Below are positions 42,142-50,550 of a DNA stretch of 64,000 bases, in pieces; within the stretch, counting starts at the first letter, position 1; each line of letters opens with the position of its first letter. The position numbers and the translations under genes were made by a program. The notes beneath the pieces are model-generated. The model was given only the letters and a program-made list of their open reading frames with translations. It made no database searches and was not told the DNA's origin. The DNA comes from Planctomycetota bacterium. GTDB taxonomy: Bacteria > Planctomycetota > UBA1135 > GCA-002686595. The stretch spans positions 124,001 to 188,000 of the forward strand of contig JAEUHY010000012.1 in NCBI GenBank assembly GCA_016795325.1, given 5' to 3'.

Positions 42142-44724
42142 GTGACCAACGTCTACGACCCCGCCTCGATCGAGCCGCGCTGGCAGGCCCACTGGGAGGC
42201 CGAACAGACCTTCCGCGCCCCCAACCCCGGCGAGCGCGACTTCGACCCCGCGCGGCCCAAGTACTACGTGCTCGACATGTTCCCGTACCCCTCGGGGTCG
42301 GGGCTGCACGTCGGCCACGCGGTCGGGTACATCGGCACGGACGTCGTCGCGCGCAAGAAGCGCATGGAGGGCTGCAACGTCCTGCACCCGATGGGTTGGG
42401 ACGCGTTCGGACTGCCGGCCGAGCAGTACGCGATCCAGACCGGCGTGCAGCCGGCCGAGGCGACGCGCATCAACACGGACAACTTCCGCCGCCAGCTCAA
42501 GAAGATCGGGCTTTCGTACGACTGGGCGCGCGAGGTCAACACGAGCGAGCCAAGCTACTACCGCTGGACGCAGTGGATCTTCAAGCGCCTGTACGAGAAG
42601 GGCCTGGCGTACCAGGCCGAAGTGCCGGTGTGGTGGTGCGAGGAGCTCAAGACGGTCCTCGCCAACGAAGAGGTGATCAACGGTCGCAGCGAGCGCGGGA
42701 ACTATCCGTGCGTGCGCCGGCCGCTCAAGCAGTGGATGCTCAAGATCACGGCCTACGCCGAGCGTTTGCTCGAGGACCTCGACGGCATCGACTGGCCCGA
42801 GTCGATCAAGATCCAGCAGCGCGAGTGGATCGGGAAGAGCGAGGGCGCCGAGATCGAGTTCGCGGTCGAAGGCGCGGGCGAGAAGCTGGTCGTGTTCACG
42901 ACGCGGCCCGACACGTTGTGGGGCGCGACCTTCATGGTCGTGGCGCCCGAGCACAAGCTGCTCGCGAAGGTTCCGGCGGCGCAGCGCGCAGCGGTCGACG
43001 CGTACGTGAAGGCCGCGGCCTCGAAGTCGGAGCTCGAGCGCACGGAGCTCGCCAAGGACAAAACCGGCGTGTTCACCGGGCTTTTTGCGCACAATCCGGC
43101 CTTCGAGGCCGGCGATCCGCGCGGGCGCATTCCGATCTGGGTCGCCGACTACGTGCTGATCAGCTACGGCACGGGCGCGATCATGTCCGTGCCGGGGCAC
43201 GACGAGCGCGATTACGAGTTTGCGCGCAAGTTCGGGCTCGAGGTGCGTGAGGTCGTGAAGCCGCCGCAGGGCGAGAAGGGATTCGCGGAGGGCGCGTGCT
43301 TCACCGGTGAAGGAACGGCCGTGAATTCGGGCCCGGTCGACGGGCTCGCGACGCCGCAGGCGAAGAAGAAAGCGATCGAGTTGCTCGCGCAGCGCGGCGT
43401 GGGCAAGGCGCGCACGACGTACAAGCTGCGCGACTGGCTGTTCTCGCGTCAGCGCTACTGGGGCGAGCCGTTCCCGCTGCTGCACCTCGAAGACGGCCGC
43501 ACTATCGCGGTCGACGACGAAGCGTTGCCGATCACGCTGCCGTTCATGGAGGACTTCAAGCCCTCGGCGGATGGCTCGGCGCCGCTCGCGCGTGCGAAGG
43601 ACTGGGTCATCACCAGCCACAAGGGCCAGCCCGCGCGGCGCGACACCGACACGATGCCCGGTTGGGCGGGTTCGTGCTGGTACTGGCTGCGCTTCATGGA
43701 TCCGCGCAACGACCGTGAGCCGTGGTCGCGCGCGGCCGAGCAGTACTGGGGTCCGGTCGACCTGTACGTCGGCGGCGCGGCGCACGCCGTGATGCACCTC
43801 TTGTACGCGCGCTTCTGGCACAAGGTGCTGTTCGACCTGGGGCTCGTGCACACCAAGGAGCCGTTCCAGAAGCTCTTCAACCAGGGCCTGATCACGGCGT
43901 TCGCGTACCAGGACTCGGGCGGTCGCCTGGTCGCGAGCGACGAGGTCGAGGCGCGCGGCCAGGACTACGTGCGGCGCGGCTCGAGCGAGAAGCTCGAACA
44001 GATCGTCACGAAGATGGCGAAGTCGCTGAAGAACGTCGTCAACCCCGACGACGTGATCGCCGAGCACGGCGCCGACACGCTGCGTGTGTACGAGAGCTTC
44101 ATGGGGCCGCTCGCGGACTCCAAGCCGTGGAATCCGCGCGACATCACCGGCTCGAAGCGTTTCCTCGAGCGCGTGTGGCGCCTGTTCGTCGATCCCGACG
44201 CCCAGGATCCGGTGCGCCCGAATTTGCGCGTGGACCAGCAGGCGCCGCTCGCCGGCGAGACCGAGACGATCGAACGTGCGCTCAACCGCGCGATCGCGCG
44301 CGTCGACGACTCGTTCAAGGCCTTCAACTTCAACACCGCGATCGCAGCGTTGATGGAGCTGGTCAACGTCATCTCCAAGCGCCCCGAGGCTTTCACGCGC
44401 GGCCAGGCCGAACGTTTCGCGCTGGTGCTCGCGCCGTTCGCGCCGCACATGGCCGAAGAACTGTGGCGGCGCCTGGGCAACACGCGCTCGCTCGCGCACG
44501 GGCCGTGGCCCAAGCCGATCGCCGCGTTCCTGGTCGACGACGTGGTCGAGATCGTCGTGCAGGTCGGCGGCAAGATGCGCGGCAAGGTCGGCGTGCCGAA
44601 GGACGCGCCGCAGGACGCAGTCGAAGCGGCCGCGCGCGAGGCTGCCGGCAGCTGGCTCGAAGGCAAGAGCGTCGCGAAGGTCGTGTACGTGCCCGGCCGG
44701 CTCATCAACTTGATCACCAAGTGA
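42142..44724 (+). CDS. leuS: Leucyl-tRNA synthetase
   Basis: 860 residues from GTG 42142, the usual bacterial length; upstream in-frame codons add only Gly/Arg/Ser-rich sequence. The HIGH-type motif is HVGH (56-59, in YPSGSGLHVGH), the editing domain includes TTRPDTLWGATFMVVAPEH and the specificity region RDWLFSRQRYWGEP. The KMSKS loop reads KMAKS (residues ~624-628, in KMAKSLKNVVNPD). The anticodon-binding and C-terminal domains are intact. It charges tRNA-Leu and heads the leuS-GT39-rnr-cupredoxin cluster. Confidence 0.95.
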   Translation: MTNVYDPASIEPRWQAHWEAEQTFRAPNPGERDFDPARPKYYVLDMFPYPSGSGLHVGHAVGYIGTDVVARKKRMEGCNVLHPMGWDAFGLPAEQYAIQTGVQPAEATRINTDNFRRQLKKIGLSYDWAREVNTSEPSYYRWTQWIFKRLYEKGLAYQAEVPVWWCEELKTVLANEEVINGRSERGNYPCVRRPLKQWMLKITAYAERLLEDLDGIDWPESIKIQQREWIGKSEGAEIEFAVEGAGEKLVVFTTRPDTLWGATFMVVAPEHKLLAKVPAAQRAAVDAYVKAAASKSELERTELAKDKTGVFTGLFAHNPAFEAGDPRGRIPIWVADYVLISYGTGAIMSVPGHDERDYEFARKFGLEVREVVKPPQGEKGFAEGACFTGEGTAVNSGPVDGLATPQAKKKAIELLAQRGVGKARTTYKLRDWLFSRQRYWGEPFPLLHLEDGRTIAVDDEALPITLPFMEDFKPSADGSAPLARAKDWVITSHKGQPARRDTDTMPGWAGSCWYWLRFMDPRNDREPWSRAAEQYWGPVDLYVGGAAHAVMHLLYARFWHKVLFDLGLVHTKEPFQKLFNQGLITAFAYQDSGGRLVASDEVEARGQDYVRRGSSEKLEQIVTKMAKSLKNVVNPDDVIAEHGADTLRVYESFMGPLADSKPWNPRDITGSKRFLERVWRLFVDPDAQDPVRPNLRVDQQAPLAGETETIERALNRAIARVDDSFKAFNFNTAIAALMELVNVISKRPEAFTRGQAERFALVLAPFAPHMAEELWRRLGNTRSLAHGPWPKPIAAFLVDDVVEIVVQVGGKMRGKVGVPKDAPQDAVEAAAREAAGSWLEGKSVAKVVYVPGRLINLITK

Positions 44725-44737
44725 CGGACGCGGCGCG

Positions 44738-46030
44738 GTGAATTCGACAGCGGGCGAGCGCAGGGCGAGCGGCGCGCAGCTCGCTGCGCTGTTCGCCGTT
44801 GCGTTCGTGCTGCGCGTCGCGGCGGTCTACGCCCTCGGTGCGTTGCGCATCGCCGAACGCGGCGATCCGTGGGCCTGGGGCCACGAGCCCGCGTGCCTCG
44901 CGCAGGCGCTGCTCGACGGGCGCGGGTACGCCGATCCGTGGGGCAAGGGCACGGGCGCGAGCTCGTGGCTCACGCCGCCGTACCCGCTGCTGCTCGCCGG
45001 ACTCATGCGCGCCTTCGGCGGCGTCAACGCCGCGAGCGCGCTGGCGCTGCACGTCGTGCACGCACTGTTCTCCGCGGCGACGTGCGTGTTGCTCGTCGAC
45101 CTCGGCCGGCGTTGGTTCTCGAGCCGCGTGGGATGGCTCGCCGCCTGGGCCTGGGCGCTGTATCCGATCGCGATCTCCAACTCCGCGCAGCTGGTGTGGG
45201 ACACGACGCTCGTGGCGTTCGCGCTCACGGGATTTCTCGCCGTGCTCGCGCGCGACGACGGCTCGCCGCGCTGGGCCATCGTCAGCGGCGTGAGCTTCGG
45301 TGTTGTGCTGTTCCTCAATCCGGCGCCGATGTCGCTCGCTCCGCTCGCCGCGTTGTGGCTCGTGCGCCGTCCGAGTCCGTTGCGCGCACGAGTCCAACGT
45401 GTTGGGCTCTTTGCGTTCGCGAGCTTCGCCACCATCGCGCCTTGGATGGCGCGCAACCAAGCGGTGCTCGGCGCCTTCACGCTGCGTCCCAACCTCGGCG
45501 TCGAATTGCGCATCGGCAACCACGCGGAAGCAACGGGCCGACCCGTGGCCTTTCGCTACCACCCTTCGCACATCGCGAGCGAGCTCGCGCTCTACCGCCA
45601 GCTCGGCGAGGTCGAGTACTCGCGCGAGAACCGCGGGCGCGCGCTCGACTGGATGGCCGCGCATCCGCTCGACTTCGCCGTGCTCACGGCCAAGCGGGTC
45701 GCGCTGTTCTGGATCGGCGAATCGCCGCTGACCGATCCGCGCCGCTCCGACGGACTTTCGCCGCGCGGCGATCCGTCGAGCTGGATCAAATTCGCGAGTT
45801 ATCTCGCGACCGGCGCGCTTGCTTGGCTGGCGCTCGTGCGTTGGCGCGGGCCCAACGATTTGCGCTGGTTCTGCGCGGCGGCGCTGGTCTTGTTCGGCGC
45901 GCCGTACTATTTGACGCACGTGTCCGAACGTTACCGCTTCCCGATCGATCCTTTGATCGTGCTGCTCGCGACCTCTGCGCTGGTCCGCGAGAGCCGCAGT
46001 CCCCAAGCGCCGAGCGAGCCGAGCGCGTGA
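44738..46030 (+). CDS. GT39-like (ArnT/PMT-type) membrane glycosyltransferase
   Basis: 430 residues from GTG 44738, 13 bp after leuS. About ten hydrophobic segments; loop 1 contains ERGDPWAWGHEPACLAQALLDGRGYADPWG, the acidic/Tyr region of the PMT/ArnT glycosyltransferase family, and later FATIAPWMARNQAVLGAFTLRPNLG and YRFPIDPLI are commonly seen in this group. Such enzymes move sugars from polyprenyl-phosphate donors to lipids or proteins on the periplasmic side. Substrate unknown. The stop overlaps the GTG of the RNase R gene. Confidence 0.82.
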   Translation: MNSTAGERRASGAQLAALFAVAFVLRVAAVYALGALRIAERGDPWAWGHEPACLAQALLDGRGYADPWGKGTGASSWLTPPYPLLLAGLMRAFGGVNAASALALHVVHALFSAATCVLLVDLGRRWFSSRVGWLAAWAWALYPIAISNSAQLVWDTTLVAFALTGFLAVLARDDGSPRWAIVSGVSFGVVLFLNPAPMSLAPLAALWLVRRPSPLRARVQRVGLFAFASFATIAPWMARNQAVLGAFTLRPNLGVELRIGNHAEATGRPVAFRYHPSHIASELALYRQLGEVEYSRENRGRALDWMAAHPLDFAVLTAKRVALFWIGESPLTDPRRSDGLSPRGDPSSWIKFASYLATGALAWLALVRWRGPNDLRWFCAAALVLFGAPYYLTHVSERYRFPIDPLIVLLATSALVRESRSPQAPSEPSA

Positions 46031-47805
46031 GCGACAAGCGCAAGGGCGAGGAGCCCAAACCGCCCAAGAGCGGGCTGAAGAGTTTCAAGGACCTCGCGCG
46101 CCTCAAGGGCATCGAACCGAGTTCGCCCAGTGCGGCGGACGAAGCGGCGGCGAAGTTCAAGTTCGTGACCGACATCGACGGCCGCAAGATCGACGACATC
46201 AAGGAGGCTGACGCGCGCGAGCGCATCACGCGCCGGCCGGCTGCGTTCGGTCCGATGAACACCGGGCCTGCGGTGTACCGCGACGCCGACTCCGAGGAGA
46301 TGAACATCCTCGCGTCGTTCCGCGTGCGCACGTTCTTCCCTGACGACGTACTGCGCGAGGTCGAACATCTGCCGCAGGATCCGACGGAAGACGACAAGCA
46401 GGGCCGCATGGACCTGCGCGGGCAGACGATCTTCACGATCGACGGCGACGACGCGCGCGACTACGACGATGCGATCTCGATCCGTGCGCTCGGCGCCGAT
46501 GCGTACGAGGTCGGCGTGCACATCGCCGATGTCGGGCACTACGTGCGGCCGGGCACGGCGCTCGACGCCGAAGCGCTCGCGCGCGCGACCAGCGTGTACC
46601 TGCCCGACCAGGTCGTTCCGATGCTCCCCGAGGAGCTCTCGAATCACTTGTGCTCGCTCGTCGAGGGCCGCGATCGCCTCGCCTATTCGGTCATCATGAC
46701 CTTCGACGCCAAGGGCAAGCGCACCGACTCGCGCGTCGGCAAGAGCGTGATCCGCAGCGTCAAGCGCAACACCTACCGCGTCGTCCAGGAGCTGCTCGAC
46801 GGCGTGGATTCCGCGGAAACACGCTCGATCGCGTTCCTGCGCGAGCCGCTCGAACAGTTCCGCAAGTGGACGGTAATCCAGCAGCAGATCCGCGACGCCA
46901 AGGGTTCGCTGCGCATGCAGTCGCGCGAGCGCAAGTTCCAGTTCGACGACAAGCACGAGGTCAAAGCGGTCGTCGACTACCCGCGCTACTTCTCGATGGC
47001 GCTGATCGAAGAGACCGCGCTCGCCGCGAACCAGGCCGTCGGCGACCTGTTCCGCCAACGCGGGCTGCCGACGATCTACCGTGTGCACAAGGAGAAGAGC
47101 CAGGAGGAGATCGAGCAGGTCGCCAAATCGCTCGAGGAACACGGGATCCGCGTTCCCACCAAGGAGCGACTCACGGGCCGCGACATCGGCCGCATGATCC
47201 GCGCCGCGCGGCGCGCGCCCAACGCGGAGGCCTTGATCGGCCGCATCATGGGGCTGATCGAGCGCGCGGTGTACGAGGTCAAGGATGACAAGGACGTCGC
47301 CACGCACTTCGGGCTCGCACGCCAGGCGTACTTGCACTTCACCTCGCCGATCCGACGCTATCCCGACCTGATGGTGCACCGCTGGCTGTGGGCCATCGAG
47401 AGCCGCGGCGACGAAGCGGCGCAGGAGCTCAAGACGCTCGAGCTCATCGACGATCTCAACTCGGTCGCCGCGCACAGCTCGGCGCAGTCGGAAGTCGCCG
47501 AGATGTGCTCGAACGCGGTGGGGGACCTCAAGGTCTGCCAGTACATGCACCCGCACATCGGCGAGAAGCTCGATGCGAAGGTGTTGCGCGTGTCGACCTT
47601 CGGCATGGAAGTTCACCTGCGCGACTTCAACGTCACCGGCTTCCTCCCGACGCGTGCGATCGGCGAACGCGGCGAAGTGAAGGGCCCGACGCTGACCATC
47701 AAGCAGGGTCGCTTCGTGAAGAGCTTCACGGAAGGCCATCCGATCGCGGTGCGTTTGAAGGACGTCGATTTCCTGCGGCTGCAGCTGATGCTGGAGTTGG
47801 CGTGA
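46027..47805 (+). CDS. rnr: RNase R/II-family 3'-5' exoribonuclease, short form
   Basis: 592 residues from GTG 46027, overlapping the previous stop (GTGA). The RNB catalytic domain spans ~130-470: FTIDGDDARDYDDAISI contains the Mg-binding aspartates, and HFTSPIRRYPDLMVHR is the second signature. A C-terminal S1 domain (IGEKLDAKVLRVSTFGMEVHL) follows. The ~130-residue N-terminal part is charged and lacks the two cold-shock domains of standard RNase R (~700-800 residues). It degrades RNA processively from the 3' end; loss of the cold-shock domains may change substrate entry. Confidence 0.9.
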   Translation: MSDKRKGEEPKPPKSGLKSFKDLARLKGIEPSSPSAADEAAAKFKFVTDIDGRKIDDIKEADARERITRRPAAFGPMNTGPAVYRDADSEEMNILASFRVRTFFPDDVLREVEHLPQDPTEDDKQGRMDLRGQTIFTIDGDDARDYDDAISIRALGADAYEVGVHIADVGHYVRPGTALDAEALARATSVYLPDQVVPMLPEELSNHLCSLVEGRDRLAYSVIMTFDAKGKRTDSRVGKSVIRSVKRNTYRVVQELLDGVDSAETRSIAFLREPLEQFRKWTVIQQQIRDAKGSLRMQSRERKFQFDDKHEVKAVVDYPRYFSMALIEETALAANQAVGDLFRQRGLPTIYRVHKEKSQEEIEQVAKSLEEHGIRVPTKERLTGRDIGRMIRAARRAPNAEALIGRIMGLIERAVYEVKDDKDVATHFGLARQAYLHFTSPIRRYPDLMVHRWLWAIESRGDEAAQELKTLELIDDLNSVAAHSSAQSEVAEMCSNAVGDLKVCQYMHPHIGEKLDAKVLRVSTFGMEVHLRDFNVTGFLPTRAIGERGEVKGPTLTIKQGRFVKSFTEGHPIAVRLKDVDFLRLQLMLELA

Positions 47806-48590
47806 ACGGCCGCGCGGCCTTCGTCGCGCTGACGTTGTTCGCGGCCTGCGACGACGCGCGCGTCGAGCGCGTTCCGGATTCGAACGCGCGCGCGAACGCA
47901 GCCTTCGAGTCGACCGTGACGCTCGCTGCGGATCCCGGCGTCCCCGCGGGTGAGTTGCGCGGCGTGGTGCGTTTCGTCGGCGAGCCGCCCGCGCGCCGAC
48001 CGCTCGCGGTGAGCGGGGCCTCGGGCTGCGGCGGCGCCGCGCCGCTGTCCGACACGTTGATCGTCACCGACGGCGGCGTGGCCAACGTGCTCGTCCACGC
48101 GCGCAGCGGCCTCGCGGCCGACGCGATCGCGCCGCCGCCGACCACGTCGCTCGTGCTCGACCAGGAGAACTGCGTCTACGCGCCGCACGTCGTCGCGCTG
48201 CAGGCCGGCCAGCTGCTCGAGATCCGCAGCGCTGACGGCGTGACGCACAACGTCAACGCCAAGCCGCAGCGCAACGAGCGTTTCAACCTCAGCCAGACGC
48301 CCGCTTCGCCGCCGATCGAGGCGCGTTTCGAGCGCGGCGAACTCTCCATTCCGCTCTCCTGCGACATCCATCCGTGGATGAGCGCGCAGGTGCACGTGTT
48401 CGAGCACCAGGCCTTCGCGCTCAGTGCGGTCGACGGCTCGTTTGCGATCCGCGGGCTTCCGCCCGGTCACTACCGCTTCGAGGCGCTGCACGAAGCGCTG
48501 GGCAAGCTCGAGTTCGAGGTCGAGCTCGACGAACGCGCCGGCGCCGCTGTGCGCATCGAGTTCCGGCGCGCGCAGGCCGAGGCACGTTGA
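47802..48590 (+). CDS. Cupredoxin-like lipoprotein with carboxypeptidase-regulatory domain
   Basis: 262 residues from GTG 47802, overlapping the rnr stop (GTGA). The N-terminus VALTLFAACDD suggests lipid attachment at Cys. The middle part is cupredoxin-like with candidate type 1 copper ligands: His in GVTHNVNAKP and the Cys/His/Met set in LSCDIHPWM. The C-terminal ~75 residues are a carboxypeptidase-regulatory-like fold (GSFAIRGLPPGHYRFEALHE). Similar 'plastocyanin/methylamine utilisation-like' proteins are common in planctomycetes; electron transfer in the periplasm is likely, but the partner is unknown. Confidence 0.83.
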   Translation: MNGRAAFVALTLFAACDDARVERVPDSNARANAAFESTVTLAADPGVPAGELRGVVRFVGEPPARRPLAVSGASGCGGAAPLSDTLIVTDGGVANVLVHARSGLAADAIAPPPTTSLVLDQENCVYAPHVVALQAGQLLEIRSADGVTHNVNAKPQRNERFNLSQTPASPPIEARFERGELSIPLSCDIHPWMSAQVHVFEHQAFALSAVDGSFAIRGLPPGHYRFEALHEALGKLEFEVELDERAGAAVRIEFRRAQAEAR

Positions 48591-48612
48591 CGCGGCCGCG
48601 CGGCGCGCGTCA
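48588..48612. terminator. Hairpin overlapping the cupredoxin stop codon
   Basis: TGACGCG (48588-48594) pairs with CGCGTCA (48606-48612), and the loop itself contains GCCGC/GCGGC. The stem begins in the stop codon of the last gene of the leuS cluster. No T-run; plausible end of the operon. Confidence 0.4.
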
Positions 48613-48805
48613 GAGTGCTGCGCACCACATGCGGCTAAGCAGGACCTCGATGCACGTCTCAGGCGCCGCGCCGTCTCCCGCTGCGTTGCTGGAATTCCGC
48701 GACCCGACGAGGCTCGCCCGGAATCCGCGCGCCACGCGGGAAGCGCCACGGCAACCTCGCGCTGCAGCGCAGCTCTGAATCCCACCCCGCCGACTCAAGC
48801 ACCCG

Positions 48806-49648
48806 ATGTCCGACCGCTCCGTGCTCGACTTCGTCTGGACGACCTGCGACGCGCTGTTCCGCTGGGCGCACGTCGCCGGCGTGGCCGCGTGGCTCGGCGC
48901 GGTGTGGGCGCTGCACTTCCTCCGCGAGCGAACGGCCGATCCCGAGCGCGCCGCACGCGCGCTCGCCCATCCGCTCGCGCCGCGTGCGCTGGCCTTTCTG
49001 CGGCACGCCGCGGGCCTGGCCTGGATCAGCGGCATGCTGCTGCTCTTCTCGCACTACTACCACGGCCTGCTCGGCCCGGTGCTCCTCGACGGCGCGCTGC
49101 CGCTCGAGCTCCAGGAGACGCTGCTGAAGGAGAGCGGGGAGCCGACCATCCGCGCTTGGCTGCCCGGCTTTCTCTCGCTCCTCGTCGGCTGGGGGCTGTA
49201 CGAGCTGCTGTTCAGCTTCGCGCACGGCCCGCTGCTCCGCGCACTTGCCGCGCTCGTCGCCTGCGCATTGTGGCTCGCTCTCGGCTACACGCTCGACGAG
49301 CACTTCCATTACTCGGCGCGCGCGGCGTGGACGCATCTGGGCGCGATCGGCGGGAGTGCGCTCGCCGCGAGCCTTTGGTTCCGTGTCTGGCCGGCGCAGC
49401 AGACCTTGCTCGATCAAGCGCAGCGCTCCCAGCCGCTCGACGCCGCCGCGCTCGCCTTCGTGCGCGAGCGGCTGACGCACGCCGCCTACGCCGCGCTTGT
49501 CGTGCTGATGTTCATGCTTTCCAACCACTACCCGCTGCTCTTCGGCGGCCATCCGTGGCCCTGGCCCGCGGTCGCTGCGGGAGTGATGGGACTGGGTGCG
49601 TTGGCGATCGCGAGCGCGGATCGCCTCGCCCGTCCGCCGCAGCGCTGA
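48806..49648 (+). CDS. PuuD/DUF989-like multi-spanning membrane protein
   Basis: 280 residues with about seven transmembrane segments. The N-terminal segment DALFRWAHVAGVAAWLGAVWALHFL and the later HAAGLAWISGMLLLFSHYYHG match the membrane part of urate hydroxylase PuuD and related haem-binding membrane proteins (conserved His in several helices). The cytochrome c domain of full PuuD is missing. The ending MFMLSNHYPLLFGGHPWPWPAVA is also typical. A respiratory or membrane redox role is likely; urate as substrate is not supported without the c-type domain. Confidence 0.75.
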   Translation: MSDRSVLDFVWTTCDALFRWAHVAGVAAWLGAVWALHFLRERTADPERAARALAHPLAPRALAFLRHAAGLAWISGMLLLFSHYYHGLLGPVLLDGALPLELQETLLKESGEPTIRAWLPGFLSLLVGWGLYELLFSFAHGPLLRALAALVACALWLALGYTLDEHFHYSARAAWTHLGAIGGSALAASLWFRVWPAQQTLLDQAQRSQPLDAAALAFVRERLTHAAYAALVVLMFMLSNHYPLLFGGHPWPWPAVAAGVMGLGALAIASADRLARPPQR

Positions 49649-49758
49649 CTGTCAAGCCGGCGGCAGCGCGCTGTCAGTCTGGCGCCCGCGGCAGGCGCCG
49701 AAAGGCCCGTTTTCGGCCCGAAAACCCTACTTTCTGGCCCGTCGTGCGCTGCGCGAAG

Positions 49759-49776
49759 TTGGTACGGCGCTTGCCA
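49759..49776 (+). promoter_or_regulatory. Sigma-54-type promoter upstream of hsp20
   Basis: TTGGTACGGCGCTTGCCA matches the -24/-12 consensus closely: the invariant GG (49761-49762) and GC (49773-49774) are exactly ten bases apart, and all fixed positions fit except C-to-T in GGCAC and the last weak position. A start near 49786 would give a 5' leader of about 50 bases. E. coli ibpB also uses sigma-54, so control of a small heat-shock protein is plausible. No enhancer-binding protein gene is in the window. Confidence 0.55.
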
Positions 49777-49838
49777 AGGGGAGAGCGCCGGTGGCTGTGC
49801 CCCGGCCAACCAATTTCAACCTCCAAGGAGTCCTGACC

Positions 49839-50309
49839 ATGCAACTGATCCCCTGGAAGCACCGTGCTGGCGTCCGTCCCTCGGCTGTGAACGGCCACCC
49901 CTTCGACGCGCAGTTCGATGCGCTCGTGCAGCAATTCTTCCGTGACCCGCTGGTCGGCGAGGCGTGGACCAGCTCCGGCTCGCTCGCGACGGCGATGGAC
50001 GTCACCGAGACCGCGGACGAGGTGCTCGTGCGCGCGGATCTGCCGGGCGTGCCGAGCGACGCGCTCGAGATCACCTTCATCGACGGCGTGTTGACCATCT
50101 CCGGCGAGAAGCGCGACGAGCAGCGCAGCGAGAAGGAAGGTTGGCGCGTGAGCGAGCGTCGCTTCGGCTCCTTCAAGCGTTCGTTCGCGATTGCGAGCCC
50201 GGTCGACGAGTCGAAGATCGCGGCCGAGCACAAGAACGGCGTGCTGACCGTGCGCCTGCCGAAGGTCGAGCCGGTCAAGCCGCGCAAGATCGAGATTCGC
50301 GCGAGCTAG
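49839..50309 (+). CDS. Hsp20/alpha-crystallin small heat-shock protein
   Basis: 156 residues from ATG 49839, with AAGGAG eight bases upstream, one of the best ribosome sites here. The alpha-crystallin domain (~50-145) has AMDVTETADEVLVRADLPGV, ITFIDGVLTISGEKRDE and the conserved GVLTVRLPK near the end. It holds unfolded proteins during stress. It stands alone between a PuuD-like gene and a palindromic element and has a good sigma-54-type promoter match, suggesting its own regulated transcription. Confidence 0.93.
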   Translation: MQLIPWKHRAGVRPSAVNGHPFDAQFDALVQQFFRDPLVGEAWTSSGSLATAMDVTETADEVLVRADLPGVPSDALEITFIDGVLTISGEKRDEQRSEKEGWRVSERRFGSFKRSFAIASPVDESKIAAEHKNGVLTVRLPKVEPVKPRKIEIRAS

Positions 50310-50328
50310 GTCGCGGCTGGCGTTGACC

Positions 50329-50425
50329 GTTGATCGTACGGTGCCAGAGCAATTTGTCTCACGCCTCCGGCGCGCAGAGCGCGCCGGAGGCGTGAGACAA
50401 AGTGCTCTGGCACCGTACGATCAAC
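50329..50425. repeat. Long near-perfect palindrome, copy A
   Basis: Two 47-bp arms (50329-50375 and 50379-50425) around a 3-base loop match at all but one position. The arm includes GTACGGTGCCAGAGC, ATTTGTCTCACGCC and a GC-rich tip. The same core recurs at 52270-52376 and, decayed, at 50507-50540. It lies just after hsp20 and could also terminate it. Repeated long palindromes of this type behave like REP/MITE-like elements; no transposase is present. Confidence 0.85.
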
Positions 50426-50444
50426 ACGCGCCGCCCAGGCCAAA

Positions 50445-50545
50445 ATCAAGATCCACGACGGCTGGCCGAGTTGCTCGCGCAGCACGCGTTTGCGGCTCAC
50501 GCCGACGTTGTACGGAGCCGGGGCGATTTGATCGCGCTCCGTAGA
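50445..50545 (-). pseudogene. Duplicated fragment of the ASPIC gene plus decayed palindrome half
   Basis: On the minus strand, about 45 bp (50460-50505) encode RKRVLREQLGQPS, nearly the same as GKRVLREQLGQPS in the UnbV-ASPIC domain of the neighbouring gene (50740-50790). Next to it, 50507-50540 contains TTGTACGGAGCCGGGGCGATTTG, a degenerate half of the palindrome element. The piece has no start and leads nowhere; it looks like debris from a duplication or recombination event at the element. Confidence 0.7.
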
Positions 50546-50550
50546 ACAGA

